Shown one piece after another: positions 15,892-24,726 of a stretch of 64,000 nucleotides of DNA. Both the position numbers and the translations under genes were made by a program. The notes below the pieces were generated by a model. That model was not told the DNA's origin and did not search any database. It saw only the letters and a program-made list of their open reading frames with translations. How positions within the stretch are numbered: the first letter of the stretch is position 1; each line of letters opens with the position of its first letter. The stretch spans positions 3,782,001 to 3,846,000 of the forward strand of contig NZ_JADOTX010000001.1 in assembly GCF_015751765.1 (NCBI RefSeq), written 5' to 3'. The stretch comes from Micromonospora ureilytica. GTDB lineage: Bacteria; Actinomycetota; Actinomycetes; Mycobacteriales; Micromonosporaceae.

Positions 15892-16344
15892 ATGAGCGAC
15901 GTGATCTACCGGGAGGCGGTCCGGGCCGACCTGCCCGCCGTCATCGCCCTGCTCGCCGACGACGTCCTCGGCAAGGCCCGCGACTTCACCGAGGTCGACG
16001 AGGCGTACGAGAGGGCCTTCGCGGCCATCGACGCGGACCCGCGTAACCAGCTGATCGTGGCCGAGCGGGCTGGTGAACTGGTCGGCTGCCTGCAGATCAC
16101 CTACATCCCGGGCCTGGGTCGGCACGGCGGCGAGCGATCACTGATCGAGTCGGTCCGGGTCCGGTCCGACCGGCGTGGCCAGGGGCTGGGCCGGGACCTG
16201 ATGACCTGGGCGGTCGACCAGGCCCGGCAGCGCGGTTGCGCGCTGGTGCAGCTCACCACCGACAAGACCCGCGAGGACGCGCACCGCTTCTACCTCAGCC
16301 TCGGCTTCGTGGCCAGCCACGAGGGCATGAAGCTCGCGCTCTGA
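15892..16344 (+). CDS. GNAT family N-acetyltransferase
   Basis: The complete 150-residue GNAT domain starts MSDVIYREAVRADLPAVIAL and has the acetyl-CoA-binding motif SDRRGQGLGRDLM and the C-terminal motif EDAHRFYLSLGFVASHEGMKL. The pattern with ...SLGF..SHEGMKL is common in small actinobacterial GNATs of unknown substrate. ATG 15892 has CAGGAT 7 nt upstream and no Shine-Dalgarno. It is followed by a long intergenic hairpin. Confidence 0.9.
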   Translation: MSDVIYREAVRADLPAVIALLADDVLGKARDFTEVDEAYERAFAAIDADPRNQLIVAERAGELVGCLQITYIPGLGRHGGERSLIESVRVRSDRRGQGLGRDLMTWAVDQARQRGCALVQLTTDKTREDAHRFYLSLGFVASHEGMKLAL

Positions 16345-16390
16345 CCAGCCGCTCTGCCTGCTCGGGCGGCCTCCGCTGCTGCCACATAGA

Positions 16391-16459
16391 CGCTTTGGAG
16401 CTGATGTCGTAGACGAGTCACCCGTCCGGCGATTCGTTTACGACATCAGCTCCAAAGCG
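16391..16459. repeat. Long intergenic inverted repeat (29-bp arms)
   Basis: Arms 16391-16419 (CGCTTTGGAGCTGATGTCGT...) and 16431-16459 match at 27 of 29 positions around an 11-nt loop; the outer 21 bp are perfect. It lies in the 247-bp gap between convergent genes (GNAT +, ABC ATPase -), which otherwise holds nothing recognisable. It may be a bidirectional terminator, but the length and near-perfection suggest a dispersed palindromic element. Confidence 0.8.
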
Positions 16460-16591
16460 AGCGCGGACCGCCATCGCCCGCCCAGCGTCCGAAGGGGGCC
16501 AGCGCCCCGGAGGAAGCCAGCGCCCTGCGTCACCGTTGTAGACGCTCCGGCCATCGCGGGGCACCGTCGACAGCCCGCCCTCCGGGGGCGG

Positions 16592-17332
16592 TCAGCCGTC
16601 GACCAGGCGACCGTCGCGCAGGACGAGCACCCGGTCGGCGAGGTCGATCAGGGCCGGGTCGTGCGTGGCCACCAGGGCGGTCATGCCGCGGGCGTGCACC
16701 ACCGCGCGCAGCAGGTCCATGATGGACCGACCGGTCTCCGAGTCGAGCTGGCCGGTGGGCTCGTCGGCGATGAGCAGATCCGGCTCGTTGGCCAACGCAC
16801 GGGCCACCGCGACCCGCTGCTGCTGGCCGCCGGAAAGCTCGTACGGCCGCTGCGCGGCGTGCCCGCCCAGGCCGACCAGCTCCAACAGCACCGCGACGCG
16901 CTCTTCCCGCTGCGCGGCCGGCACCTGCGCCAACCGCAACGGCACGCCCACGTTCTCGGCCGCGGAGAGGATCGGCACCAGCCCGAAGGTCTGGAACACG
17001 AACCCGACGGTGCCCCGGCGCAGCCGTAGCAGCTCCGCCTCCCCGGCGGAGGTCACCTCGTGTCCGGCCACCACCACCTGACCGCTGTCCGGCCGGTCCA
17101 GCCCGCCGATCAGGTTCAGCAACGTGGTCTTGCCGGCCCCGGACCGACCTCGGATGGCGACCAACTCGCCCCGGTTCGCCGTGAACGACACGTCCCGCAC
17201 CGCGTGCACGGCGTGCTCACCGCGGCCGAAGGTCCGGCTGACCTCACTGACCCGGACCACCTCCTCGGGATGCGCCGCGGGCGCACCGCCGAACCCGGCC
17301 CCGCCGGTCACCACCATGTTCTGCCGGCTCAT
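16592..17332 (-). CDS. ABC transporter ATP-binding protein (MacB/LolD-like)
   Basis: The 246-residue ATPase has Walker A GRSGAGKTTLLN, Q-loop FVFQTFGLVP, signature LSGGQQQRVAVARAL, Walker B LLIADEPTGQLD and the H-loop VATHD. These belong to the MacB/LolD/FtsE class that pairs with FtsX-type permeases and drives extracytoplasmic movements rather than simple import. It overlaps the upstream ATPase gene by 4 nt (ATGA) and is the last of four coupled genes. The N-terminal ~25 residues are non-conserved. The substrate is unknown. Confidence 0.92.
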   Translation of the reverse strand: MSRQNMVVTGGAGFGGAPAAHPEEVVRVSEVSRTFGRGEHAVHAVRDVSFTANRGELVAIRGRSGAGKTTLLNLIGGLDRPDSGQVVVAGHEVTSAGEAELLRLRRGTVGFVFQTFGLVPILSAAENVGVPLRLAQVPAAQREERVAVLLELVGLGGHAAQRPYELSGGQQQRVAVARALANEPDLLIADEPTGQLDSETGRSIMDLLRAVVHARGMTALVATHDPALIDLADRVLVLRDGRLVDG

Positions 17333-18324
17333 GCCCGCGCCCCCCGCTCGTCCCAGGCCCGGTCGCCGGGCCGTACCTGCACATGGTCCGGCTCCAGGTC
17401 GAGCCGGACCCGCTCCTTCAGCGAGAGCGCGTCGACGAACGCCGCCGGCAGCTGCATCCGACCGTTGCGGTCCAGCACCGCGTACTCCTCGCTGACCAGC
17501 TCGGTGTTGCCGTCCGCGTCGGTGCGCGCGGTCCGGCGTACCTCGGAGGCGGTCCGGCCGTCGCGGATCGCGACGGTCCGGCGGACCTGCGTGGCCACGG
17601 CATGGTCGTGGGTGACGACCACGATGGTCACCCCCAGTTCCGCGTTGATGGTGCGCAGCGCCGCGAAGACCTCCGCGCCGGTCGCCTCGTCCAGCTCACC
17701 GGTCGGCTCGTCGGCGAAGAGCACCTCCGGGTCGTTGGCCACCGCCACCGCCACCGCGACCCGCTGCTGCTCGCCGCCGCTGAGCTGACCCGGCCGCCGG
17801 TCGGCGCAGTAGCCCACGCCGACCAGGTCGAGCAGTTCCCGGGCCCGCTCGCGGCGGGCCTTGCCGCTGCGCTTGCCGGCCAACTGCATGGGCAGCTCGA
17901 CGTTCTCCAGCGCGCTGAGGTACGGCAGCAGGTTCCGGCCGGTCTGCTGCCACACGAACCCGACCAGCTGCCGGCGGTAGCTCAGCCGTCGTTTGGCGGA
18001 CAGCGAGAGCAGGTCGTAGTCGGCCACCCGGGCGATACCGGCGGTCGGGGTGTCCAGGCCGGAGAGGATGTTGAGCAGGGTCGACTTGCCCGAACCGGAG
18101 GCGCCGACGATCGCCACCAGCTCACCCCGGTCGATGACCAGGTCGAGCCCCTGCAGGGCGACCACCTCCACCCCCTCGGTCTTGAAGATGCGCACCAGGC
18201 CGTCGCAGACGATGTGCCCGCGTAGGCGGTCCTGCCCGCCGGCCCGCTCGGCGGCGCGTTGCGCTGCCCGCTGTTGCAGGGCGGCCAGGTCAGGCACCAG
18301 TGGAGTCTGGGCGGTAGCGGTCAT
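17329..18324 (-). CDS. ABC transporter ATP-binding protein with AbrB-like C-terminal extension
   Basis: The 331-residue protein has a MacB/LolD-like ATPase: Walker A GASGSGKSTLLN, Q-loop FVWQQTGRNLLPYL, signature LSGGEQQRVAVAVAV, Walker B VLFADEPTGELD and H-loop VVTHD. After the NBD (about residue 250) comes an ~80-residue tail including EEYAVLDRNGRMQLPAAFV and LSLKERVRLDLEPDHVQV, resembling a SpoVT/AbrB-type swapped-hairpin fold. Such a tail is unusual for this class and may dimerise or regulate the NBD. An N-terminal extension of ~40 residues is also present. It is separated by 1 nt from the upstream permease gene. Confidence 0.9.
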   Translation of the reverse strand: MTATAQTPLVPDLAALQQRAAQRAAERAGGQDRLRGHIVCDGLVRIFKTEGVEVVALQGLDLVIDRGELVAIVGASGSGKSTLLNILSGLDTPTAGIARVADYDLLSLSAKRRLSYRRQLVGFVWQQTGRNLLPYLSALENVELPMQLAGKRSGKARRERARELLDLVGVGYCADRRPGQLSGGEQQRVAVAVAVANDPEVLFADEPTGELDEATGAEVFAALRTINAELGVTIVVVTHDHAVATQVRRTVAIRDGRTASEVRRTARTDADGNTELVSEEYAVLDRNGRMQLPAAFVDALSLKERVRLDLEPDHVQVRPGDRAWDERGARA

Positions 18325-18325
18325 C

Positions 18326-21034
18326 TCAGCTCTCCTCTCCGAGCCGAAGCACCTCTCCGAGGCGCAACCGGCGGTTGTTCAGGGCCTCGACGGCGACCGC
18401 GAAGCCGAGGGCGACCGCCCCGAGCGCGAGCACGGCGGCGACCAGGCTGGGCTCGAAAGCAACCCGGACCGGCACACCACTGGTGAACGCGGACAGGCCG
18501 AGCACCGGGTTGAGCAGCAGGGGCAGGACCGCGCCGACGATCGCGCCGGTCAGCACCGACACCGCGACGAGCGGAGTCAACTCGACAAGCAGCAGCCCGC
18601 GCCACTGCCGACGGGACAGGCCGAGGGTGCGCAGCCGGGACAGCACCTGGCCTCGGGCGCGCGCGCCGGCCAACACGGTGAACGCGATGGCCAACAGCCC
18701 GAGCACTGTGCCGCCGACGGCGCCGGCCACGAACCCGAAGGCCAGGACCCCGTTCGCCCCGCCCTCGCCAAGGTCCCGGCGGACGTCCGCCCGGGTGTCG
18801 ACGGTGACCCCGATCATCCGTTCCCGACCGGTGACAGTGCCGTCGCGCTGGTAGCGCTCCTGCCCCTGGTCGCCGGCGACGCGCAGCACCTCGGCATCCA
18901 GCGAGTCCCCGGCGATCAGCAGGCTGGTCGGCACGGGTGTGGTGGTACGCGTCGGCAGGGCCTGCCAGGGCAGGATCACGAACCGCCTGGCGTTCGCCGC
19001 CAGCAGCGGGAAACCGTCAGCGGTGCCGGCCACCCGGAACTCGTACCGCTGGCCCTGCACCGAAATGAAGGCGGAGTCGTCCAGACCGGCCTTGGCCAGG
19101 TCGGCGGCGACCGCCGGTGAGACGATCGCCGGCAGCGGACCCGGCCCGGGCGCGGCGGTGCGTAGCGCGGCCGGAATCGACAGGTCCACCTGCGAGTCGC
19201 GGACCACAGTGTCCAACCCCGAGCCGTCGACCAGCAGCACGTCCGTCTGCCCGATGAAGGCGTCGGTGCCGACCTCGTCGGACGCGAACCGCTCATCGTC
19301 CTCGTACAACACCCGGGTGACGGCCCGGACCCCCGGCAGGCGGCCCAGCTCGTCGATGGTGTCGGGTGCGAAGCGCTCTCCACGGATCACCGCGTCGGCG
19401 GGCACGATCTGCGCGGCGGCCCGTTCCCGGCTCGCGTCGACGCCGGCGGCCACGACCGCGCAGAACGCCGCGGTGCCGATCGCCAGCACCACCACGACCA
19501 GCGGGGCGGCGACCGCCGCGCGGCCGGCGCGGGCCGTGCCGAGGAAGGCCACGCTGCCCCGGGTCCGCGCGGCCAGCCGGCTGACCAGCAACAACGGCCA
19601 GGGGTACACCCGCAGCGCCAGCACCGCCGCCGCGACCGCGAGGAGCACCGGCACCGACACGAGCAGTGGGTCCACCTCGCCGAGGGTCAGGCCCCGTCGA
19701 CGCAGCAGCACCGCGGCGAGCCCGGCCAGGAGCAGCAGGGAGACCTCGACGGTGAGCCGACGGGCCGACGGGCGCACCCGGATCAGGTCCCGGCGCACCG
19801 CCCCGCCCGCCGGTACGGCCAGCGTCGCCAACGGCAGTGCCAGCGTGACCAGCACGGTCACCGCGATGACGTACGGCGTGGTCGGATCCGGGGCCCCGGG
19901 GAACAGGGTGCCCAGCCACCAGCCCAGCACGGCGGCGATCGGCACCACCAGCACCGACTCGGCGAGGCTACGACGGGCGCCGGCGGTGGCCCCGCCCCCG
20001 CGGGCGCGCAGCAGCGCGAACTCCGAGCGACGCCGTCGGGTGGCGAGACTGGCCGCGAGCACGATGAGCCCCGCCAGGGTGGCCAGTACACCGGCCGCGA
20101 TCACCGCGAGCAGGGTCCGGACGGCATCGATCTGGGCGGCGAACGCGCGCAACGGAACGTCGACGCCCTGGGTCAAGGTGAGCTCCGGCGGCTGGTTGCG
20201 CTGCATCACCTGCAGACCGTCGATCAGCTGGTTCAGCTCGCGTGCGTCGATCCGGTCGACACCCAGTCGGTACCGCCAGTTGGTCTGGATCGGCCAGCCC
20301 GCCGCGGCCCGCTTGTTGAAGGGCGACTGCGCGACGACGCCGACGATGACGAACGGCTGGCCATCACCCTGCGGTTCGATGATCTGCAGCAGCTGCGGCA
20401 GCCCGTCCCAGATGCCATTCGCGCGGTCGACGGGGCGGAACAGCCCGGACACCACAAGTGGGGCACCGTCGACGAGCCTGCCCTTGTCATCGGGGTTGCC
20501 GATGCGCAGTTGGCTGCCGGCGCGCAGGTTGAGCTTGCGGGCCACGTCGACGTCGAGCGCCACCTCGATCGGTCGGTCGGGAACGTACGTCTCGCTCGGC
20601 CACGTCCCCTCCACGAGGGTGCTCGCGCCCTGCATGTCGGGCATGGCCCGTAGGCCCAGGTCGACAAGCAGGTTGCGGGCCGCCAGGTCCGGCCCGACCA
20701 CGCGGGCCTCCGCGGTCTCGACGCTGTACCACCGCTCGGTCACCGCCGAGCGCACCTGCTGCGGCATGTCCGCAGCCAGGGCGTCGAACCGTTCGGCGGC
20801 GTCGCCCATCGCCGTCCGCCGCGACGTCGCCGGCTCCACCCTGCTGGTGTACGCGAGGTCCCGGCGGGCGGCCGGCTCGCTGTTGAGTTGCGCTCGCAGC
20901 CCCTGTTCGGCGAGCCGGTTGACCAGCCGGGGCACTCCGCTGATCAGCAGCGTGACCACCAGGGTCAGCACCGCCAGCAGCAGGAACTGCCCCCCGTACG
21001 CCCGGACCCGCCGGACGGCCGCCCCGACGCTCAT
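18326..21034 (-). CDS. FtsX/MacB-type ABC transporter permease
   Basis: The 902-residue protein begins MSVGAAVRRVRAYGGQFLLL with an N-terminal membrane segment followed by a large extracytoplasmic region (about 40-270), then a block of hydrophobic segments (about 285-480), a second extracytoplasmic region (about 520-730) and a final FtsX block (about 745-895, with ARARGQVLSRLRTLGLSRRQW between segments). This duplicated FtsX layout is typical of large MacB-like permeases that do not move substrate through a pore but transmit force to the outside. ATG 21034 overlaps the upstream permease stop (ATGA), and the ATPase gene follows after 1 nt. A longer frame upstream of 21034 is only the overlap with the neighbour. 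Confidence 0.88.
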   Translation of the reverse strand: MSVGAAVRRVRAYGGQFLLLAVLTLVVTLLISGVPRLVNRLAEQGLRAQLNSEPAARRDLAYTSRVEPATSRRTAMGDAAERFDALAADMPQQVRSAVTERWYSVETAEARVVGPDLAARNLLVDLGLRAMPDMQGASTLVEGTWPSETYVPDRPIEVALDVDVARKLNLRAGSQLRIGNPDDKGRLVDGAPLVVSGLFRPVDRANGIWDGLPQLLQIIEPQGDGQPFVIVGVVAQSPFNKRAAAGWPIQTNWRYRLGVDRIDARELNQLIDGLQVMQRNQPPELTLTQGVDVPLRAFAAQIDAVRTLLAVIAAGVLATLAGLIVLAASLATRRRRSEFALLRARGGGATAGARRSLAESVLVVPIAAVLGWWLGTLFPGAPDPTTPYVIAVTVLVTLALPLATLAVPAGGAVRRDLIRVRPSARRLTVEVSLLLLAGLAAVLLRRRGLTLGEVDPLLVSVPVLLAVAAAVLALRVYPWPLLLVSRLAARTRGSVAFLGTARAGRAAVAAPLVVVVLAIGTAAFCAVVAAGVDASRERAAAQIVPADAVIRGERFAPDTIDELGRLPGVRAVTRVLYEDDERFASDEVGTDAFIGQTDVLLVDGSGLDTVVRDSQVDLSIPAALRTAAPGPGPLPAIVSPAVAADLAKAGLDDSAFISVQGQRYEFRVAGTADGFPLLAANARRFVILPWQALPTRTTTPVPTSLLIAGDSLDAEVLRVAGDQGQERYQRDGTVTGRERMIGVTVDTRADVRRDLGEGGANGVLAFGFVAGAVGGTVLGLLAIAFTVLAGARARGQVLSRLRTLGLSRRQWRGLLLVELTPLVAVSVLTGAIVGAVLPLLLNPVLGLSAFTSGVPVRVAFEPSLVAAVLALGAVALGFAVAVEALNNRRLRLGEVLRLGEES

Positions 21035-24000
21035 CGCTCTCCCCCGATTCGCAGCTGCACCGCCGCCACCCGCTGACGGATGCCGGTGGCGATGAACGCG
21101 CTGAAGGCGAGCGCCGCCAGCAGCAGACCGACCGCGGTCAGCCCGATTGGCACCCAGGGCAGCGCGAACGCCGCCGGGGGTGTCGGTCGGCCGGCGGCCG
21201 GGGTGAGGATGACCAGTGGGGCCATCGTCGCGCCGACCGCGGTGCCGAGTAACAACCCGACTCCCACGCCGATGCCGGCGAGGAACGTCTGTTCGGCCAG
21301 CAACGCCCGGGCCATCAGCCGGGGCGTGGCACCGAGGGTGTGCAGGACCGCGAACTCGCCGAGCCGACGCCGGGCGGTGGCCCACACATCCACCATCAGG
21401 CCGACGAGGGCGAGCAGCACCGCACCGAGCGCGGCGGCGAGCATTCCGGTACGCGAGCCGCGCCAGTACGGGTCGTCCGCGGCTGCCTCGATCACCGCCT
21501 CCCGGTTGAGCACTGTGACGCCCGGGAGTTCGCCGGCAGCCTGGGCGGCGGCCGTCGCGTCGGCGGCGCCGAGCCACCATTCCGGTACGGGCCGTACCGT
21601 CCCGTCGGCTCGGATCAGCGCGTCGACCGCCGCGGGCAGGTCCAGCAGCACGCCGGCCGCGGTGGTGGTCGTCGGCACCCCGCTCAACTCGCCGACCAGG
21701 TGCACCGGCACCGTCACCCCGGAGAGCGTGAGGTCGACGGTGTCGCCGACGTTCAGGCTCAGGGCCTCGCGTACCTGGGGGGTCATCAGCACCGGCGCGG
21801 GCTTGCTCTCCCCGCCCGCCACGACGGAGAACCGGGTGGGCGGCTGGTACTCGAACTGCCCGCCGGGAATCACCTCCACGGCGTGGACCGCTGTGAACCC
21901 GGCCCCGGTGGGCTGCACCGGCGTGGACTGCACGCCGGGTGCCGTCAGCACCCAGTCGCCGCTCAGCTCGGCGGGTCGGGTCGTGCCGTCGGCGTTGACC
22001 ACCGCCAAGCCGTCCAACTGGAGTCGGTAGGCGTTGCCGGCCGCCAGCCCACCGTCGGCTTCGAACCCGGCCAGCCGCAGCCGCGCCCCGCCCACGTCGG
22101 GCAGTTGCACGGAGAACCGGGTGGCCCGGCCGTCACCGTCGGCGTTGGCCGCCGGCAGCCGCAGGGCGAGCCCGTCGGAGCTGGTGACCAGCAGCGTCAC
22201 CGCGATCTTCAGCGACCGGGCGGCGCTACCCACCGGGGTACGGACCGTGCCGGTGATGGCCCGCGCCCCGGCGGGCAGTTCGACACCGGCGAAAGCTCCG
22301 CGCTCATCGATCATGTGCTGGTACTGCTCCGACGCCGATCCGTCGCCGAGGCGGTCGGCGAGCCGGACGACGCCTGGGGCGCCGGCCGGGTCGACACCGA
22401 TAACGGTCGCCGGCAGGTTCTGCCGCCCGACCCGTACCTCGTCCCGCCACGCCGGCAGCACCCGGTCCACGTTCGGCAGCGCGGCGAGCTGACCGACCCG
22501 GTTGGGCGGGGCGGCGCCGGCCCGTTCGGTGACCCGGACGTCGGCGCCGACCGTGTGGCCGGCCTGCTCGACCTGGGACCGCTCCCCGGTGCTGATCAGA
22601 GACCAGGCCAGCGTGCTGCCGCCGACGGCGAGGGCGAGCAGCAGGACCGGGCCGGCGTGGGGACGCCGGCCGGCCTGCCACATGCCGAACATGGTGGCGG
22701 TCCAGGGACGTCTGTCGACGAACCGCTCCGCGAACCGGGTGAGCGGCGGGAGCACCCGCAGCGCCAGCACGGCACCGGCCAGCACGCCGAGCGTCGGTGC
22801 GGCGACCAACAGCGGGTCGAGCCCGAGCCGACCGCCCGACCCGGCCAGCGGGGATGCGTACCGGCGTAGCTGCACCCAGGCGAGCACGGCGAGCGCCACC
22901 AGCACCAGGTCGACGCTGGCGCGTTGGACGCTCGCCGCCCGGTTCGGCCGGGATCGGGCCGCCATGTCGGCGACGTACGTCCCGGCGCCGCGCAGCGTCG
23001 GAAGGACCATGGCGACGAGGCAGCCGGCCGCGGTGGCCGCTGCCGCCGCCCAGACCAGTGTGGTGTTGCCGCCGGCGGTGGAGAGGTCACCCGACCCGCC
23101 GGGCCGGATGTACCGCAGGGCCTCACCGGCGATCAGCGGACCGAGCACGGCGGCCGGGGCGACGACAAGAGTCGCCTCACGGGCGGCCAGGCCGGCCAAC
23201 TGCCGCCGGGCGGCGCCGCGGGCACGCAGCAGCGCGGTCTGCGGGCGGCGGTCCTCGTGCAGCAGCGCGGCGACCAGCACCAGCGCGTACCCACCGAGCA
23301 CCAGGATGAGCAGCAGCGGCGTGGCCAGCGACGAGCGACCCACCAGGTCCGCGCGGGCGACCCGGTCCAGCAGCTGCGGCATCTTCGTCACCGCCTGCCC
23401 GGAGCTGCCCAGTTGGGCGGCCTCGGGTACGGCCGAGACCGCCTCGGCGAGGGCTTTCCGAACGGCGGGCAGGTCGGCGGTGTCGACGCCAGCGAGGTCC
23501 GGTTGAGCCAGCCAGGACGCCGACACCGAGCCCGGGAAGGTGGCCGCGAAGTCGGCCGGGTCGAGCGTGAACGGCCCGTACGAGGTGCCGGAACCGGCAC
23601 TGCCCGCCCCCACGCCGGGTGCCAGCAACCAGTACGCGTCCGCCGGGTCGCGGGGCCGCCAGATGCCGGCGAGCACCAACTCTCCCCGTCGTTCGGTGGC
23701 CCGGTCACGCACCGGTACGCGTTCGCCGACGGTCAGGCCGAGGGCGCCGGCGACCCGCTCGGGCAGGCTCACCTGGACGGGGTTCGCTCCGGGGCTGGGC
23801 CAGGCTCCGCTGGTCAGCTCCGCGTGGCTGGCGAGGTCGGCGAGTGTGGCCAGGCTCGCGAAGACCGGTTCGTCGGCCGTACGCGGGATCTGCCCGAGGT
23901 CGCCGGTCAGCTCCCGGCCGGTGCCGTAGCGGGCGGCGGTGACACTGACCGGGGCGCCGCCGAGCCCGGTGGCGAACTCGGCTCGGACCGCCTTGTCCCG

Positions 24001-24219
24001 GGTTGCGAACTCGGCCGCGTCCCGCCCACCCGAGCCACTGACCAGCAGGCCGCGCTCCTCGGCGGGCGAGGCGGCGACCAGGGCCCGCTGCCCGGCGTCC
24101 ACCGCCCGACGGTTGTAGTCGGACAGCCCAGTGACCAACGCGACGGCGACGAGGGCAGCGATCACCGCCGCGACCAGCAACCCTCGCGCCTCGCGGGCCC
24201 GCCTCCACACCAGCTTCAT
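21031..24219 (-). CDS. FtsX/MacB-type ABC transporter permease, first gene of the operon
   Basis: The 1062-residue protein begins MKLVWRRAREARGLLVAAVI with an N-terminal membrane segment, a long extracytoplasmic domain (about 40-295), four-segment FtsX-like blocks in the middle, a second outer domain and a C-terminal FtsX block (VWATARRRLGEFAVLHTLGA, about 955, is the cytoplasmic loop signature). It is a distant paralogue of the next permease and the two probably form a heterodimer served by the two ATPases. ATG 24219 has a good GGGGAGG Shine-Dalgarno. The cargo is unknown; lipoprotein, lipid or peptide release at the membrane are all plausible. Confidence 0.88.
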   Translation of the reverse strand: MKLVWRRAREARGLLVAAVIAALVAVALVTGLSDYNRRAVDAGQRALVAASPAEERGLLVSGSGGRDAAEFATRDKAVRAEFATGLGGAPVSVTAARYGTGRELTGDLGQIPRTADEPVFASLATLADLASHAELTSGAWPSPGANPVQVSLPERVAGALGLTVGERVPVRDRATERRGELVLAGIWRPRDPADAYWLLAPGVGAGSAGSGTSYGPFTLDPADFAATFPGSVSASWLAQPDLAGVDTADLPAVRKALAEAVSAVPEAAQLGSSGQAVTKMPQLLDRVARADLVGRSSLATPLLLILVLGGYALVLVAALLHEDRRPQTALLRARGAARRQLAGLAAREATLVVAPAAVLGPLIAGEALRYIRPGGSGDLSTAGGNTTLVWAAAAATAAGCLVAMVLPTLRGAGTYVADMAARSRPNRAASVQRASVDLVLVALAVLAWVQLRRYASPLAGSGGRLGLDPLLVAAPTLGVLAGAVLALRVLPPLTRFAERFVDRRPWTATMFGMWQAGRRPHAGPVLLLALAVGGSTLAWSLISTGERSQVEQAGHTVGADVRVTERAGAAPPNRVGQLAALPNVDRVLPAWRDEVRVGRQNLPATVIGVDPAGAPGVVRLADRLGDGSASEQYQHMIDERGAFAGVELPAGARAITGTVRTPVGSAARSLKIAVTLLVTSSDGLALRLPAANADGDGRATRFSVQLPDVGGARLRLAGFEADGGLAAGNAYRLQLDGLAVVNADGTTRPAELSGDWVLTAPGVQSTPVQPTGAGFTAVHAVEVIPGGQFEYQPPTRFSVVAGGESKPAPVLMTPQVREALSLNVGDTVDLTLSGVTVPVHLVGELSGVPTTTTAAGVLLDLPAAVDALIRADGTVRPVPEWWLGAADATAAAQAAGELPGVTVLNREAVIEAAADDPYWRGSRTGMLAAALGAVLLALVGLMVDVWATARRRLGEFAVLHTLGATPRLMARALLAEQTFLAGIGVGVGLLLGTAVGATMAPLVILTPAAGRPTPPAAFALPWVPIGLTAVGLLLAALAFSAFIATGIRQRVAAVQLRIGGER

Positions 24220-24349
24220 CCGACGCCTCCCCTGGCCCTGGTGGGCCGACGACCATCAAGACAGGCCACCCACCGGGAAAGGTTCGCGCCCGTTACATGA
24301 TCGTTATTACGAGAAGGGTCAGCTCAGGCCGGCCCGCGCGCCTGGGCGC

Positions 24350-24514
24350 CTAACTGCCGCCCCGAAGGTTGCGGATGCCGAATGCCACAGCGCCGAGCAC
24401 GAGTACGACGCCCAGGAGCTGAAGGCCCGGCGAGTCGTCGGCCTCGCCGAGCACGATGCCGGCGACGCCGAACGCGACCACGAGAATGGCGGCGACGGTC
24501 AGGATGTACTTCAC
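24350..24514 (-). CDS. Small two-segment membrane protein
   Basis: A 54-residue product from GTG 24514 (GTGA overlap with the HTH gene upstream) contains two hydrophobic segments, YILTVAAILVVAFGVAGIVLG and LQLLGVVLVLGAVAFGI, joined by a short acidic loop. It is the third gene of the DUF2975-HTH operon. No known family can be named; co-translation with the HTH and DUF2975 proteins suggests a membrane partner. Confidence 0.75.
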   Translation of the reverse strand: MKYILTVAAILVVAFGVAGIVLGEADDSPGLQLLGVVLVLGAVAFGIRNLRGGS

Positions 24515-24726
24515 GGGGTTTCCTCCTCGACCCACTCCAGCAGGTCTCCGGGCTGGCAGTCGAGCACTCGGCACATCGCTTCGAGGGTGCTGAAGCGGAC
24601 CGCCTTGGCGCGGCCGTTCTTCAGCACCGCCACGTTGGCGGGGGTGAGCCCGACGCGCTCGGCGAACTCACCGACGCTCATCTTGCGCTTGGCCAACTCC
24701 ACGTCGATGCGGACGACGATGGGCAT
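24511..24726 (-). CDS. YozG-like small HTH (XRE/Cro) regulator
   Basis: The 71-residue protein is almost only a Cro/C1-type helix-turn-helix: IVVRIDVELAKRKMSVGEFA, RVGLTPANVAVLKNGRAKAVRFSTLEAMCRVLDCQPGDLLEW. This is the YozG-like family that regularly accompanies DUF2975 membrane proteins. ATG 24726 overlaps the DUF2975 stop by 3 nt (ATGA). It probably regulates its own operon. Confidence 0.92.
   Translation of the reverse strand: MPIVVRIDVELAKRKMSVGEFAERVGLTPANVAVLKNGRAKAVRFSTLEAMCRVLDCQPGDLLEWVEEETP

Noticed and set aside
21035..21580. N-terminal extension of the second FtsX permease to 21580
   Set aside because: It overlaps the coding end of the first permease in another frame; the natural start is the ATG at 21034 in an ATGA overlap.
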